Shown in pieces: positions 1 through 11,283 of a stretch of 64,000 nt of DNA (the first letter of the stretch is position 1; every line of letters begins with the position of its first letter). The notes beneath the pieces are model-generated. The model made no database searches and was not told the origin of the DNA. It saw only the letters and a program-made list of their open reading frames with translations. This stretch comes from Mesocentrotus franciscanus (taxonomy: Eukaryota; Echinodermata; Echinoidea; Camarodonta; Strongylocentrotidae). Where the stretch lies: positions 8,868,476 to 8,932,475 of the forward strand of contig CP137683.1 of assembly GCA_037976565.1 (NCBI GenBank), given 5' to 3'. The position numbers and the translations under genes are program-made.

Positions 1-1737
1 TCCTACTTCTGTCAACATAGGCCATTTTGTAGAGCTTACTTTCAATTACTTTCAATAAATTCTCAGAATACCGATTTAAAAGAAAAACAATTATTTAGGG
101 TATATTATCTTACCGAAATAATTTTTTTTTCTAATATTTTATTTGAGATAAAATTAATCTCAAAACACGTAGGCTTAGGATAAGAAAAAGTTAGCCTGAT
201 ACCAAGGAGCTTAGACATAAAACTCGTTGAATATACGAGTTATTTGATATTAATGGATATAACTACATGTAAAGTATTTCTCATTGTTGTACGGTAAAAT
301 AATGTTGTTATTGTTTGTAAAGAAATTCGGCTTGTTAAAAGTTATTATTGGCATTGTTTTTGTTGGTCTTATGTAGATTGTCAATCGATGATTGAATAAT
401 TGAGAGGACGGATTATTTTCCTTCCCCCTTTTTTACGTTTTGATTTGGTTAATCGGACGTTTTCTAGCGCTGTTGGATCGGTGTTGAAATCAGATGACGT
501 TGTGCATTTGGTCAAATGAATAATGTTGTCATTAATTTTGTCTACAATTTCTAACCATTTATATTGTAATAACTTATATTTTTTATTTCATATTTTGTAA
601 ACATATTTTAGGAATTATACTGTATTATCTAAATCTTAGTTTTTGTATTTCTTTTTTAACGTTTGTATATTACGATCGTGTATATGTATATGTATACGTA
701 ATGCTTTAAAGGGGAAGTCGATCCTGATATCAAGTTGGTTGTAATAGCAGCAGAAAAATGGGTGTAACATGTCAGTGAAAGTTTGAGCAAAACCCGATTT
801 AAAAAAAATAATAATTTGAAAGGTGAAATCAATCAAACACAAAGTGGCAGCTCTGTGACATATCTTGCGAGCTCCCTCTCATTTGCCCTGTACCATAAAA
901 CTTCAAAAATAAATATTTTCTCTTAAGAAAACTTTCAATCACATATTCACCCCTAATATAATTATTGCAAATATGTTGTTATCCAAAAAAAAGAAAGAAA
1001 GACAGAAGTATGTTGATCACAAAAGAGTTGTGATTATTACGAACATTTTTGAAGCTATATTGGAGTTAGATAATAAAATGAGAAATTAGTTTTGTCACAA
1101 AATAAATGTTGAAAATGGGACTTAGAACCTTTAACGGACAGTTTGATTTACCCTTGTAGTCATAAATTAGTGTTTTTGCTTTGTTCTTGCCTAGTAAAAG
1201 ACATGTAAATCTCAGTTCCTCTTCTCCCTTTCTATCCTCCACATCTAATTATCCTCCCCATCCCTTCTTCTCCTAGGCTTACTTCGAACCATCATCTATA
1301 GCAGAAATGGTTTTGGAATCATTAAAATGATATGAAAGTGACCAAGTTTTGCTACAGGTCACATGCACGTCGGTAGACTGAAATGTGTATATGGGACTAC
1401 ACAAACATGTGGCACGCAAAGTGTGATACACAACCTTTCAAGCTGTTACTTGTCATTTTTCTAATATGAGGGCATTTGAAGAGTAATTCTTTTGAGGGGA
1501 CACTTTTTCTATGATGCTCTTCCACACTAGCATGTTAAAACGAATGAAAAGGTTAAACAAATATGTTTTGAAATTTCCTACAACTCAACCTTCTCTTTAA
1601 AATGTTTTTTTTTATCTGTATGCCCTCTGCCCTCTACCCTCAGTTCCGTTTACATCACTTTGCCAACATTGTATACTACCTCCAATCACCTGCCATGAAT
1701 GTAAGACGTGTTTTCTACAACTTTGCACCTTGTACAG
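1..1737 (+). other. Intron 1 remnant of duplicated unit U1
   Basis: This stretch lines up by eye with the intron of the intact small-protein gene at 13,990-16,780. Shared phrases include the start (GTCAACATAGGC) and the pyrimidine-rich run near 1,210-1,280. Promoter and exon 1 of this copy would lie left of the window. The inverted-repeat transposon found in the other units is nearly absent here: only its GGCTTACTTCGAA edge remains near 1,276-1,290. No coding sequence was recognised. Confidence 0.6.
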
Positions 1738-1744
1738 ATACGAT

Positions 1745-2048
1745 ATGTCTTCGAAACAGCTTGCATCCCACGTGATCGCTGGAGAAAAGCGCTTGGCCTA
1801 CAGCGCCGGTGGAATCAGGTCCGATACCGCCACGGCTGATCACATGTCCTCATGCGAAGGGTCATGGTGGTAAAGTCCCAACGGGAAGCACGGTCTCTGA
1901 TATGCAGTCCGCGGGGAGCAAGGGCAACTATACACTAGAGGCGGCGGCGGGCATAAGAAGTAGAATGGACATTCAGGACCGGGATATGGATCTGGATATT
2001 CAGATCTATACAGTTTATCGAGGCCAACTTAATCGTAGCGACGGATAA
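1745..2048 (+). pseudogene. Small SMP-like protein, copy A (frameshifted)
   Basis: A splice acceptor (TTGTACAG) ends at 1737 and the start ATG at 1745 sits exactly as in the intact copies. The frame begins MSSKQLASHV but a 2-base deletion after MSS (residues 34-36) leads to a TAA at 1871, giving only 42 residues. The conserved C-terminal half continues in another frame (HGGKVPTGSTVS...MQSAGSKGN, about 1,855-1,930). A second frame change follows before the Gly/basic tail, so the end also differs. The residues around 14-20 are changed relative to the other copies. It is most simply a decayed paralog; a short truncated product cannot be excluded. Confidence 0.75.
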
Positions 2049-2930
2049 ATTTAAAGGAGAAAGCGCTAGTAAAATAAAAAATCTACTTTTTCGACATTAT
2101 TTACGAACTTTTATTAAGCGAATTGAAGTCTAATCGATATTTCCCCTTATCTTAAGGAATCAAATCCGCCCTAAATTATTTGCAAAGTCCCCCCCCCCAT
2201 GTTTCCATTGGCCAAATGATGACGAAGTTGATGATTATGATGATGACTTATTGAGCAGTGCTGGTGCACTCTACTTTTAGTGACACTTACCGAACAGTTT
2301 TATACCTTTTTTATTATCCTTTGTTTCATGAAATAACATTTCGATAATTTTATGTCGGAAATTGATTTCAAAAATTGCACCAAACGAGGCATTTAAAATG
2401 ACGACACGAAGAGAAATAAAGTAACATAAAGAACCTTTAATTTCCAATATTAAAATATGGCTTTCAATGTGCGAAATCGAGTATTTGCAATCGTAGTAGT
2501 GACGTTTGATTGGTGCTTTAATTTATTTTAAACCGTGTCCTTTAATGTACAGTAATTATTCAAAAAAAAGTTCATCCTTTCCATCTCTCTTTGATGTTAT
2601 TCTAATAAAATGACCGCAAATTTCAGAAGTCTTTGTAATCATTTGCAAAATCACACGATTGGGCCTACCCAATTTGTAACGTGTAAAAGGTTCGAATGAG
2701 CAAACATGGCAAATTGTTTATTAAATCAGTAATTTAGTTTTTTCGTTCTAGTTGCCCATATAAATGAATCAAATATCTTAAATTTCTACTCTCTAAATTT
2801 GTTTTTAATATCTGTTGTCAATGAGTATCTGTAATTCTCGAAAATTCTGAATTAAAAATCTTCGGATAAAAAAAAAAAACATATCACGGCCTATTGATTA
2901 TCATTACGCCAATTTCGTTTCTCGATTGGT
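2049..2930 (+). other. 3' flank of copy A, shared between units
   Basis: This contains sequence found downstream of every unit: a GATGATGA stretch near 2,230, TTTAGTG followed by GCCGAACA-like text, and a segment with ACCAAACGAGGCATT near 2,380. It carries no convincing ORF. The same order of blocks follows copies B and D and, inverted, copy C. Confidence 0.5.
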
Positions 2931-3365
2931 TGACTGGTTTTGTATTGTGATTCATTGATTGAAAGATTGATTGCTTAATTTATTGAAATCAATATTGATG
3001 AAATGATTAATGAATGAAAATATCTTATCGGTTGATTGATTACTAATTGATTGATTGGTTAATTGATAATTTATTTGATTGATTGGTCGATTGATTGATT
3101 TATTGATTGACTGGATGATTGACTGATTGATTACTTGGTTGATTGGTTGAAAGATTGATGAATGGATTGATGGATTTATTGGTTGGCTGATTACTGATCG
3201 ATTGACTGATTGATTCATTGATTGATTCATTCAAGTCATGCATTGATAATTCTTTTGATTGCTTCGGTGGTTGATTAATTGGTTGATTGAGTAGGTGATT
3301 AGTTAGTTGATCGATTGATTGGTTATTGATTCGATTGTAGATTTATTCAGTTTTGATTGATTAGA
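2930..3365 (+). repeat. (GATT)n-type microsatellite, degenerate
   Basis: Long run of GATT, with variants such as GGTT and GAAT. Reverse frames read Asn-Gln-Ser repeats, which is an artefact. The same array occurs at the same unit position near 18,190, 24,350, 40,960 and 47,240, and as its complement near 29,755. Confidence 0.9.
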
Positions 3366-3756
3366 TTGACATGTACAATGAAACGTTTTTTTCCAACGAA
3401 TTGATATAGCCTTTCGAACATTATTCAGTCACATCTCAGTTACCAAACCGACTACACACCGACTCCAAACTGAACCCTTCTTGTCAATTCGGGGTAATAA
3501 TATTATGTTTTGTCGGTCTGGCATCGGTCTGGCATCGTTTTACGAAATCGTCATAAGTAGAAGTTCACCGACATTCCATATAACACACGTTAACTTTAAT
3601 ACACGCATTTCAGCTGGTTGTCGGCTAACTTGTACTTATGTCGGTTTCGTGAAACGATTCCCTGATGTTAGTCTCGTCGATTTTCCAGTGGAAAATAATT
3701 TAGCTAGATATTCCTCATTAATATACATATATTCATATCACTTATTATATTCCTCA

Positions 3757-4212
3757 TCTTTACTTAAGGAGCTCCACTGGTTACCTCTCCACCAACGTGT
3801 TCTGTTTAAATTCTGTTTGTATGCTTTTAAAATACTCAATCATTTGGCCCCTGAATATCTTAATGACACCCTCCAAATATATACACCAACTCGTAATCTT
3901 CGTTCAGCAACCGACACATGTAAACTTATCATTCCCAAATCTAGACTCTCAGCAGCTGAAAAACGTTTTGCAGTAGCTGCATCAAAGACTTGGAACAGCA
4001 TCCCTCTTTCCATAAGGGAAATTACCTGTCTTGCCACCTTCAAAAGATCCCTCAAAACTCACCTTTTTCCCCAATGATCTATGTGATATACTTTCTGTAC
4101 TTTACTTTTTTGTCCTCTTTTCATATATTTGTATTTGTAAGCGCTATGGTACTTATTGTTTTTAGCGCTCCTAAATATTCGATATTATTATTATTATTAT
4201 CGATGATTCTGT
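3757..4212 (+). mobile_element. Truncated CR1/L2-like LINE, reverse-transcriptase C-terminus
   Basis: The frame ending at 4,077 reads LKELHWLPLHQRVLFKF, then APEYLND, then SAAEKRFAVAASKTWNSIPL and TFKRSLKTHLF. This is the typical C-terminal end of non-LTR retrotransposon polymerases of the CR1/L2/Rex1 group. After the stop comes a short 3' UTR with two GCGCT motifs and an (ATT)n tail ending near 4,212. The sister region near 48,030-48,060 lacks it, so the copy inserted after the duplication or was lost there. It is 5'-truncated and dead. The start codon upstream belongs to unrelated flanking DNA. Confidence 0.85.
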
Positions 4213-4785
4213 TTACTACGTTTTCTGTCCCTTCAAGTTGAAAAAATCTTTGTCGCGCTCACAAATTCGAATTTGTCAACATTATTGATATTCATCAATA
4301 TTATTTATACAATTACTGTATTGACAGTGTCAATGGAATTAGTTGAAAGATATAACCGTAATAGCAATAGCTAAAATATCAATGAATTTAATCTTCGAAA
4401 AGATAAAAACAGTCGACAATTTTTTAATGTCTATCATAAAGCCATAGTCTTAGTTGGAGAGGTGTTTTGGCGTGGCAGTGCCTGGATGGACGAGCTCAAA
4501 ACAAGCTTTTTAAATTGCACTGCCTCCTTCAGTATAATCTCATTTTTTTTAATGCAACAATGTTATGTTGAAATGTAATTTTTTGTATGTATTTATATAT
4601 TTATTTACATGTATGCACCTTAAAATGTCCAAAAACAAAATTTAATGTATTTTTTACATGACGATAAATTATCTTGAATCTTGAATCTCTTGAATGACAA
4701 TCCCATACAGCGCTATCCATTATTGCAGGAACATTTGAAAGGAAATGCCATTTTCCTGTATGCGTCATGGCTGATAAATCAAATT

Positions 4786-5017
4786 TCACCGGGGATTTCC
4801 TGTGCATTGAATTTTCTTCCTGATTATGTTTTTGTAGGTGACAAGTTCTTTCCTTGCCCGTTGGTTCATGAATGCGTAGATGAGTGTGTTGATGACATTG
4901 CAGCAGTAGGCCGACCACATAGTGAACACACCCACACTTTCAGGAACATCTGAAGACATGGCGCGAACGAGGAAAAAAGTCCCAAGCAAATGACCTGTGA
5001 CAGCACCAGAAGGAATC
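4786..5017 (-). pseudogene. GPCR exon (TM6-TM7), decayed duplicate
   Basis: This is a paralog of the exon at 48,354-48,586. An acceptor (AATACAG) sits before 5,017 and the frame starts GFLLVLSQVIC. A 1-base deletion in the TM6 CWxP region then shifts the frame. The remainder reads FFLVRAMSSDVPESVG and then VINTLIYAFMN, where the NPxxY proline of TM7 has become threonine. The tail RARKELVTYKN and the stop at 4,786 match the intact copy. Broken frame plus loss of two hallmark residues mark it as a pseudogene exon. Confidence 0.85.
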
Positions 5018-5119
5018 CTGTATTAAACAGAGCAGTTTGTAAGACAATATTTTATATTCAAGATTCATTTTATTTTTATCACTGGATTTTGGTTGGTCTT
5101 GGATATATTAAAGCTCGCG

Positions 5120-5410
5120 CCCGCTAGCTCTCTCTCTCTCTCTCTCTCCATCACTTCCCCTCCCCCATCTCTTTTCACTCCATCTCTCTTTCTCATTCTC
5201 TACCGCCCCTTCCTCTTTCCCTCTCAATTCCACTTCCTGTGTTGTATAATTTTCTGTTCCTCTCCTTTTTTTTTCTCCTCCAACTCTTTATACCCTTTCT
5301 CTCGTCTTCTCTTCCAGTCTTGTTTCTCTCTCTCTCTCTCTCTCTCACCATCTCTCTCCGTCTCTTCCGATTCGTTTCTTTCTTTTTCTCCCTCTCTCTC
5401 TCGTCTCTGA
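5120..5410 (+). repeat. (CT)n-rich low-complexity block
   Basis: Pyrimidine-only stretches with TCTCTCTC runs, lying in the intron of the GPCR pseudogene. The paralogous intron at 48,690-49,140 carries the same block, expanded into about three 110-bp copies. Confidence 0.85.
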
Positions 5411-6918
5411 AGTAACTTCTATTTCTGCCGTTTTGCTCCTTTGTCCCTTTCCTTCTGTCCCCTTTTCTCTCCCTTTTATAATAGTGATGGTTTAAGCGTC
5501 ATATGGCGCTCTTCATGTTCAGAAACATCCATGGACAGACTCTTATGTGTAGCAATGGCACATAATTATTAGTATCGTGTGCTTAAAAAAGCAATCGTGG
5601 AAAGTGAGGTTAGATGAGCCAGTTTTTTATATTTTGGCTCCATACTACCAATAGATAGGTACTACAGTTATGGGTTAAATACAGTAAATGTAGTACAACT
5701 ACCATTCTCTCTTTTCTTCCATTCACCTGTGAAGCAACTCATTATATATGTTTCTGGTGGACCGCCAAAAAAAATGAATTTGGATCAATTTACCCCAGTC
5801 ATGGTCCGTGGCATTTCGTGGCATTTTGGCATCTGAAATGAAATGATTAGAATAACACCCAATTTCCTGATATGGATAATAAATGATTATACCTATACTT
5901 ATACTTATACTTATTACATGTACATCAAGGCATGTATTGCTGGCAATCATCATTTCTTCCTTTTTAACTTAAATGTTTTAAAAAGTACACAATGATTCAC
6001 ACAGTGGTAAGAGGAGAAAAGGCCAGGGCTCAACCTGCCCCAACAGAAATTTCCATCTTACCCCACACACGCCATTTTGAAAACTTTACACAGCATTTTG
6101 TTACAGTTCAATGAGGCTCAAAGATTTTTACACAAAAATCCGCTTTAATCTATAGCATCCATTCACAACAAGCACTTGTGATAGATCCAAAATGGGAAGG
6201 TATAATCACTCTATATCTACAATAATAGGAAAGTACACCTGTATAAAAAAAACTGTGTAAACCCCCTAAAATAACGACAAATTTCTTCTCATTTTGCCCC
6301 CATGTAACAAAGGTAATTCTAGCGATGTTAATTGATGTCCTTAATGTCCTGAGGGCGCAAACCAGTTTTTACTTCGTACAGCTTCCTAGTAACAAGAGGT
6401 GGCTCAACTTACCCACTGGCTCATCTAACCTCACTTTCCCTTATGGAGCATATATTGAATTATAGGCCTTCTTGACCACTTTGACTGAAATCAAACGTAA
6501 TAGTCCCAATTCTACTAAAATTTAAACCCGACGCTGGGTTTAAACTTTTGTCCAAAATCAGATTTGACAAAGGTAGTTAGTCAGAGGTCTAAGTTTTCTT
6601 TTGTTAAACATGATTTTAGACCCTGTTTTCCGGTTTAATGAATTTGTAGAATCAATGGTCAATGTGTTTTGCCATTTTTCCTTCAACACTCCCATACATT
6701 TTGGATTTGAGGAATGTATCTGTCGTTTAGCCTTTGTAGTTGCTCTAAAAATCAATCTTGGGGTGAAATGCCCCCAATTCAACAAAGGATCTCACCCCTT
6801 CCCCCCTAGATTTATGCCCCTTGGATTTTATACTTTGATGCATTTGTAATTTAAGAAGACACCAGTCGGATTATGAGCCACTGTGTTAGGGGATGATTGG
6901 GATATATCATTATCTTAC
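5411..6918. other. Intron of GPCR pseudogene, no feature recognised
   Basis: Only the edges (to about 5,600 and from about 6,440) resemble the intron at 49,140-49,495. The middle, with an AGGTTAGATGAGCCAG phrase near 5,608 and its near complement near 6,418-6,434, may be a short inverted-repeat insertion. No reliable coding sequence was seen. Confidence 0.4.
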
Positions 6919-7280
6919 CTATGAGAGCCACTCGTTTCTGCACCTCGAAGTTTTTCTTCTCTCTTTTGACAGTGCAGGCCGTATTGACCGCTTTGTTTCT
7001 GCCACTCTCATCCGCCGTTGGAGCGCTATAGGGATCATTCACCGACTCGCCACATGCATCTTCACTTCGTCCGTTCCCTTCTTCTTCATCATCTCCCCGC
7101 GCTGTTTGCGCCCAGCCTGCTGAAGCGCCCTCAACTTCTGCTTCTGCTTCAAGAGGAAATATGCGATGATCGAGAAACACACCGTCAGTGCTGGCAGTAC
7201 GAAACCGATGATGACGATCCGCATAGCGATGCTGAACCGCTCGTCGTCTTCCTCATCGTCCTTATACGTGCAGTGCCATT
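6919..7280 (-). pseudogene. GPCR exon (TM5 and third intracellular loop), decayed duplicate
   Basis: This is a paralog of part of 49,558-50,368. On the minus strand it reads CTYKDDEEDDERF, then a TM5 segment (VIIGFVLPALTVCFSIIAYF) and KQKQKLRALQQAG. The frame then shifts. About 100 loop residues present in the intact gene are missing before ADESGRNKA and KREKKNFEVQ. The donor ATAG|GTAAGA at 6,919 is kept. TM1-TM4 are absent: the left part breaks off near 7,280 inside a local tandem duplication. It cannot encode a receptor. Confidence 0.85.
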
Positions 7281-7468
7281 GGTATTGTCATGGATGGCTA
7301 TTATTATTGATAAAGGCTAAAGTAAAAGCAAGCCTAAGGAAAAACACAAGGTGTTGTTACACGTACAGCCCTGGCAGTACGAAACCAATGATGATGATCT
7401 GCATAGCGATGCTCAACCGCTCGTCGTCCTCCTCATCGTCCTTATACGTGCAGTGCCATTGGCATTGT
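7191..7468 (-). repeat. 180-bp tandem duplication of GPCR pseudo-exon piece
   Basis: CTGGCAGTACGAAACC at 7,191 recurs at 7,371 and the following 97 bp match. The rest of the second copy (GGCTAAC...AAGGCAAGCC...) resumes at 10,988-11,068, beyond the inserted hAT-like element. The duplication therefore predates that insertion. Confidence 0.8.
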
Positions 7469-7599
7469 CAGTGGCGTAATGAGCAAAAATGTTTGGGGGG
7501 GCTCGCAGACAAAAAATCCGCATCACCCCACTCTTACATGCTGGCCCCGCTGAACGTTTTTCAAAGTGGGTGGGGGAGGCTAAAGTATTTACGATCAGG

Positions 7600-10250
7600 T
7601 AGAGCGTAGTGTAAATTGGCGTGGGGTCTAGGGGCAAAGCCCCGGCAGGGGTCAGGGGCAGAGTCCCCGGAAGCTCAGGGGCTATGGGCATTTAATTACG
7701 GTCAGATGAGCATATTTTGATACCTTATTCATGACACTTGCAGGTCACTAATTGGCGTGGGGTCCAGGGGGCTGAGCCCCATGAAACTCAGGGATTTGGG
7801 GCATTTTATAACGGTCATTGAGCATTCAGGGGGCCCGCCTTAGGCCCTCTGGTGGGGTCGAGGGGGCGGAGCCCCCGGAAGCTCAGGTAATTTAATTACG
7901 GTCAGATGAGCATATTTTGATACCCTATTTGTGACAAAGTGGCAGGTCACTAATTGGCGTGGGGTCCCGGGGGCGGAGCCCCCGGAAGCTCAGGGGTTTT
8001 AGGCAATAAATTACTGTAAGATGAGTATCCAGGGGCCTGACTTAGGGCCAGATGAGCATTTTTTTGATACCTTATTTGTGACACTGGCAGGACAATAATT
8101 GGCGTGGGGTCCAGGGGGCAGAGCGCCCAGAAGCTCAAGGGTTTTAGGCATTGTATAGCGGTCAGATGAGTATCCAGGGGCCCGCCTTAGGGCCCATGGT
8201 TAGGTCCAGGGGGTAGAGCCACCGGAAGTTCAAGGGATTTAGGCGTTTCATTACGGTCAGATGAGCATTTTTTTGATACCTTATTTGTGAGACTGGCAGG
8301 ACACTAATTGGCTTGGGGTCCAGTTGCGGAGCCCCCGGAAGCTCAGGTAATTTAGGCATTTAATTACAGTCAGATGAGCATATTTTGACACCTTATTTGT
8401 GACACTGGCAGGACAATAATTGGCGTGGGGTCCGGAAGCTCAGGGGTTTTAGGCAATAAATTACTGTAAGATGAGTATCCAGGGGCCTGACTTAGGGCCA
8501 TTTGTTGGGTCCAGGGGGCAGAGCCCCTGGAAAGTGGAAACTCAGGGGTTTTAGGCGTTTAATTACGGTCAGATGAGCATATTTTGATACCTAATTTGTG
8601 ACACTGGCAGGACAATAATTGGCGTGGGGTCCAGGGGGCAGAGCGCCCAGAAGCTCAAGGGTTTTAGGCATTGTATAACGGTCAGATGAGTATCCAGGGG
8701 CCCGCCTTAGGGCCCATGGTTAGGTCCAGGGGGCAGAGCCATTGGAAGTTCAAGGGTTTTAGGCATTACATAACGGTCAGATGAGTATCCAGGGGCCTGA
8801 CTTAGGGCCATTGGTTGGGTCCAGGTGGCAGAGCCCCTGGAAAGTGGAAACTCAGGGTTTTTAGGCGTTTAAGTACGGTCAGATGAGCATGTTTTGATAC
8901 CTTATTTGTCACACTGGAAGGACAATAATTGGCGTGGGGTCCAGGGGGCAGAGCCCCCGGAAGCTCAAGGGTTTTAGGCATTGTATAACGGTCAGATGAG
9001 TATCCAGGGGCCTGACTTAGGGCCATTGGTTGGGTCCAGGTGGCAGAGCCCCTGGAAAGTGGAAACTCAGGGGTTTTAGGCGTTTAAGTACGGTCAGATG
9101 AGCACATTTTGATACCTTATTTGTGACACTGGAAGGACAATAATTGGCGTGGGGTCCAGGGGGCAGAGCCCCAAGCTCAGGGTTTTAGGCATTGTATAAC
9201 GGTCAGATGAGTATCCAGGGGCCCGCCTTGGGGCCCTTGGTTAGGTCAGGGCAGAGCCCCGGAAGCTCAGGGTTTTAGGCGTTTCATTACGGTCAGATGA
9301 GCATTTTTTTGATACCTTATTTGTGACACTGGCAGGACACTAATTGGCTTGGGGTCCAGTTGCGGAGCCCCCAGAAGCTCGGGGGTTTTAGGCTTTATAT
9401 TACCGTTAGATGAGCATATTTTGATACCCTATTATTGGCATGGGGTCCCGGGGGCGGAGCCCCCAGCTCAGGAGTTTTAGGCAATAAATTACTGTCAGAT
9501 GAGTATCCAGGGGCCTGACTTAGGGCCATTGGTTGGGTCCAGGTGGCAGAGCCCTGGAAAGTGGAAACTCAGGGTTTTAGGCGTTTAAGTACGGTCAGAT
9601 GAGCATATTTTGATACCTTATTTGTGACACTGGAAGGACAATAATTGGAGTGGGGTCCAGGGGGCAGAGCCCCCGGAAGCTCAAGGGTTTTAGGCATTGT
9701 ATAACGGTCAGATGAGTATCCAGAGGCCCGCCTTAGGGCCCTTGGTTCGGTCCAGGGGCAGAGCCCCCGGAAGCTCAGGGGTTTTAGGCGTTTAATGACG
9801 GTCAGATGAGCATTTTTTTGATACCTTATTTGTGACACTGGAAGGACAATAATTGGCGTGGGGTCAGGGGCAGAGCCCCCGGAAGCTCAAGGTTTTAGGC
9901 ATTGTATAACGGTCAGATGAGTATCCAGGGGCCCGCCTTAGGGCCCTTGGTTAGGTCCAGGGCAGAGCCCCGGAAGCTCAGGGGTTTTAGGCGTTTCATT
10001 ACGGTCAGATGAGCATTTTTTTGATACCTTATTTGTGACACTGGCAGGACACTAATTGGCTTGGGGTCCAGTTGCGGAGCCCCCAGAAGCTCGGGGGTTT
10101 TAGGCTTTAAATTACCGTTAGATGAGCATCCAGGGGCCCGCCTTAGGGCCCTAGGTGGAATCCAGGGGACAGAGTCCCCTGAAGCTCAGGGGTTTTAGGC
10201 ATTTAATCACGGTCAGATGAGCATATTTTTATACCTTTTATTTTGTGACA
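7600..10250 (+). repeat. Higher-order minisatellite, about 100-215 bp units
   Basis: Recurrent modules are AATTGGCGTGGGGTCC, GGGGGCAGAGCCCCCGGAAG, GGTTTTAGGC, ACGGTCAGATGAGCAT, TTTTGATACCTTATTTGTGA and CAGGGGCCCGCCTTAGGGCC. The GGCGTGGGGTCC landmark occurs roughly 14 times with spacings from about 100 to 215 bp, because two related sub-units alternate. GGGGGCNGAGCCCCC is itself a hairpin. Reverse frames give Pro-rich ORFs that reflect the repeat, not genes. Confidence 0.9.
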
Positions 10251-10259
10251 CTGGCGGGT

Positions 10260-10935
10260 CACTATTCTTTCTTTCTTTCTCTCTTTCTTTTTATTATTTT
10301 TCTCTTTAGTATACTTTTTCCAAAAAAGTGGGGTAGGGGGCGGAGCTCGAGGCTCCGGAGCCCCGTCGTTCTGCAGGCCCTGCCATGTAGGCCTCTAAAT
10401 AAGCATATTTCTTGCCTGACTGTAAATTTAGGAATTTGTAATTTTTCAACAAACGCATAAAAAAGTGATCTCCCCTGATCTCCCCTTCTTTTCTCCCTTT
10501 TCTTATCTTCTTCCTCTTTTTTGTTGTTCCCTTTTAGCTATCCTCTTTTCCTTTCCCTTCTCTCCTTTTTTTTGCGGGGGGAGGCAAGGGCCTTTGCCCA
10601 CCCCGATCCACAACTTGTTGGCGGGAAAATTGCAACTGATATCCCCTTCTTTTCTTTTCTTCTTCCTCTTTTTTCCTTCCCTTTATCTCCTCTTTTCCTT
10701 TTTTCTTTCCCTTTCCTTCCTTCTCTCTTATTTTTTGATGGGGGGGGGGGAATGACTTGGAGGCAAGACCCTTTCGGCCCCCCATCTCCTTCGTTTTCCC
10801 ATTTCCTTTTCCCACCATTTTCTTTTCTTCTTACTCTTCTTTCTTTCCCTTTCTCTCCTCTTTCCCTTTTCCTTCTTTTCCTTCTCTCTCTCTCTCTTTT
10901 TCTTTTCTATGCAGATCATGGTTTAATTTTATTTG
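10260..10935 (+). repeat. Pyrimidine-rich low-complexity tract
   Basis: Almost uninterrupted C/T with TTTCTTTCCC-like words. It gives long Phe/Ser/Pro or Lys/Glu/Arg frames on the two strands, with no domain. It lies inside the right part of the hAT-like element. Confidence 0.85.
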
Positions 10936-11079
10936 GGGGGGCTAGCGCCCCCCCCCCAAGCCCCACCAGTACGCCAGTGGGCATTGTCATTGATGGCTAT
11001 CATTATTAATACAGGCTAACGTAAAGGCAAGCCTAAGGAAAAACACAAGTTGTTTTTACACTTACAGATTACACTACAG

Positions 11080-11160
11080 ATTTAATCACAGAATGTGGAG
11101 CAACAGGGTATAAAATGCTGAAACGGATGGCTAAAGACCGAAGTACTTGGAGAGACACTT
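11080..11160 (+). pseudogene. Possible LINE C-terminal remnant
   Basis: One frame reads TGYKMLKRMAKDRSTWRDT followed by a stop. It resembles the terminal 'AKDR..WR' signature seen at the end of some non-LTR polyproteins. Only about 20 residues are recognisable, so the assignment is weak. Confidence 0.35.
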
Positions 11161-11283
11161 GAAGTAGAACTCTGATTGGGTCACTGAACCTGTCATAAAC
11201 TGACAGATCACTATTGATGATGAGATTACACTGTAAATGTAACAACAACTTGTGTTTTCCTTTACAGCTTGCAATATGGCTTC

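Larger units (their letters stand above)
7469..10979. mobile_element. Non-autonomous hAT-like element filled with minisatellite
   Basis: The left end is CAGTGGCGTAATG and the right end is CAGTACGCCAGTG, whose complement starts CACTGGCGTACTG. An exact 8-bp target duplication GGCATTGT flanks it (7,461-7,468 and 10,980-10,987), the size typical of hAT transposons. The flanks rejoin a tandem duplication that is continuous without the element. The interior has no transposase frame. It is a minisatellite (about 7,600-10,250) followed by a pyrimidine-rich tract. It must have been mobilised in trans or have expanded after insertion. Confidence 0.85.

Noticed and set aside
2952..3230. Asn-Gln-Ser repeat protein on the minus strand (also at 47,235-47,453)
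   Set aside because: It is the complement of the (GATT)n microsatellite.
7413..9838. Several Pro/Gly/His-rich minus-strand ORFs (LPGALPPGPH repeats)
   Set aside because: Translations of the minisatellite unit; repeats differ by frame-breaking indels.
7600..10250. CRISPR-like array of direct repeats
   Set aside because: Eukaryotic context, repeat units of 100-215 bp with no unique spacers, and no cas genes.
10465..11009. Phe/Ser/Pro-rich and Lys/Glu-rich ORFs of 94-162 codons
   Set aside because: Low-complexity pyrimidine tract inside a transposon; frames exist only because stops are rare in C/T-rich DNA.
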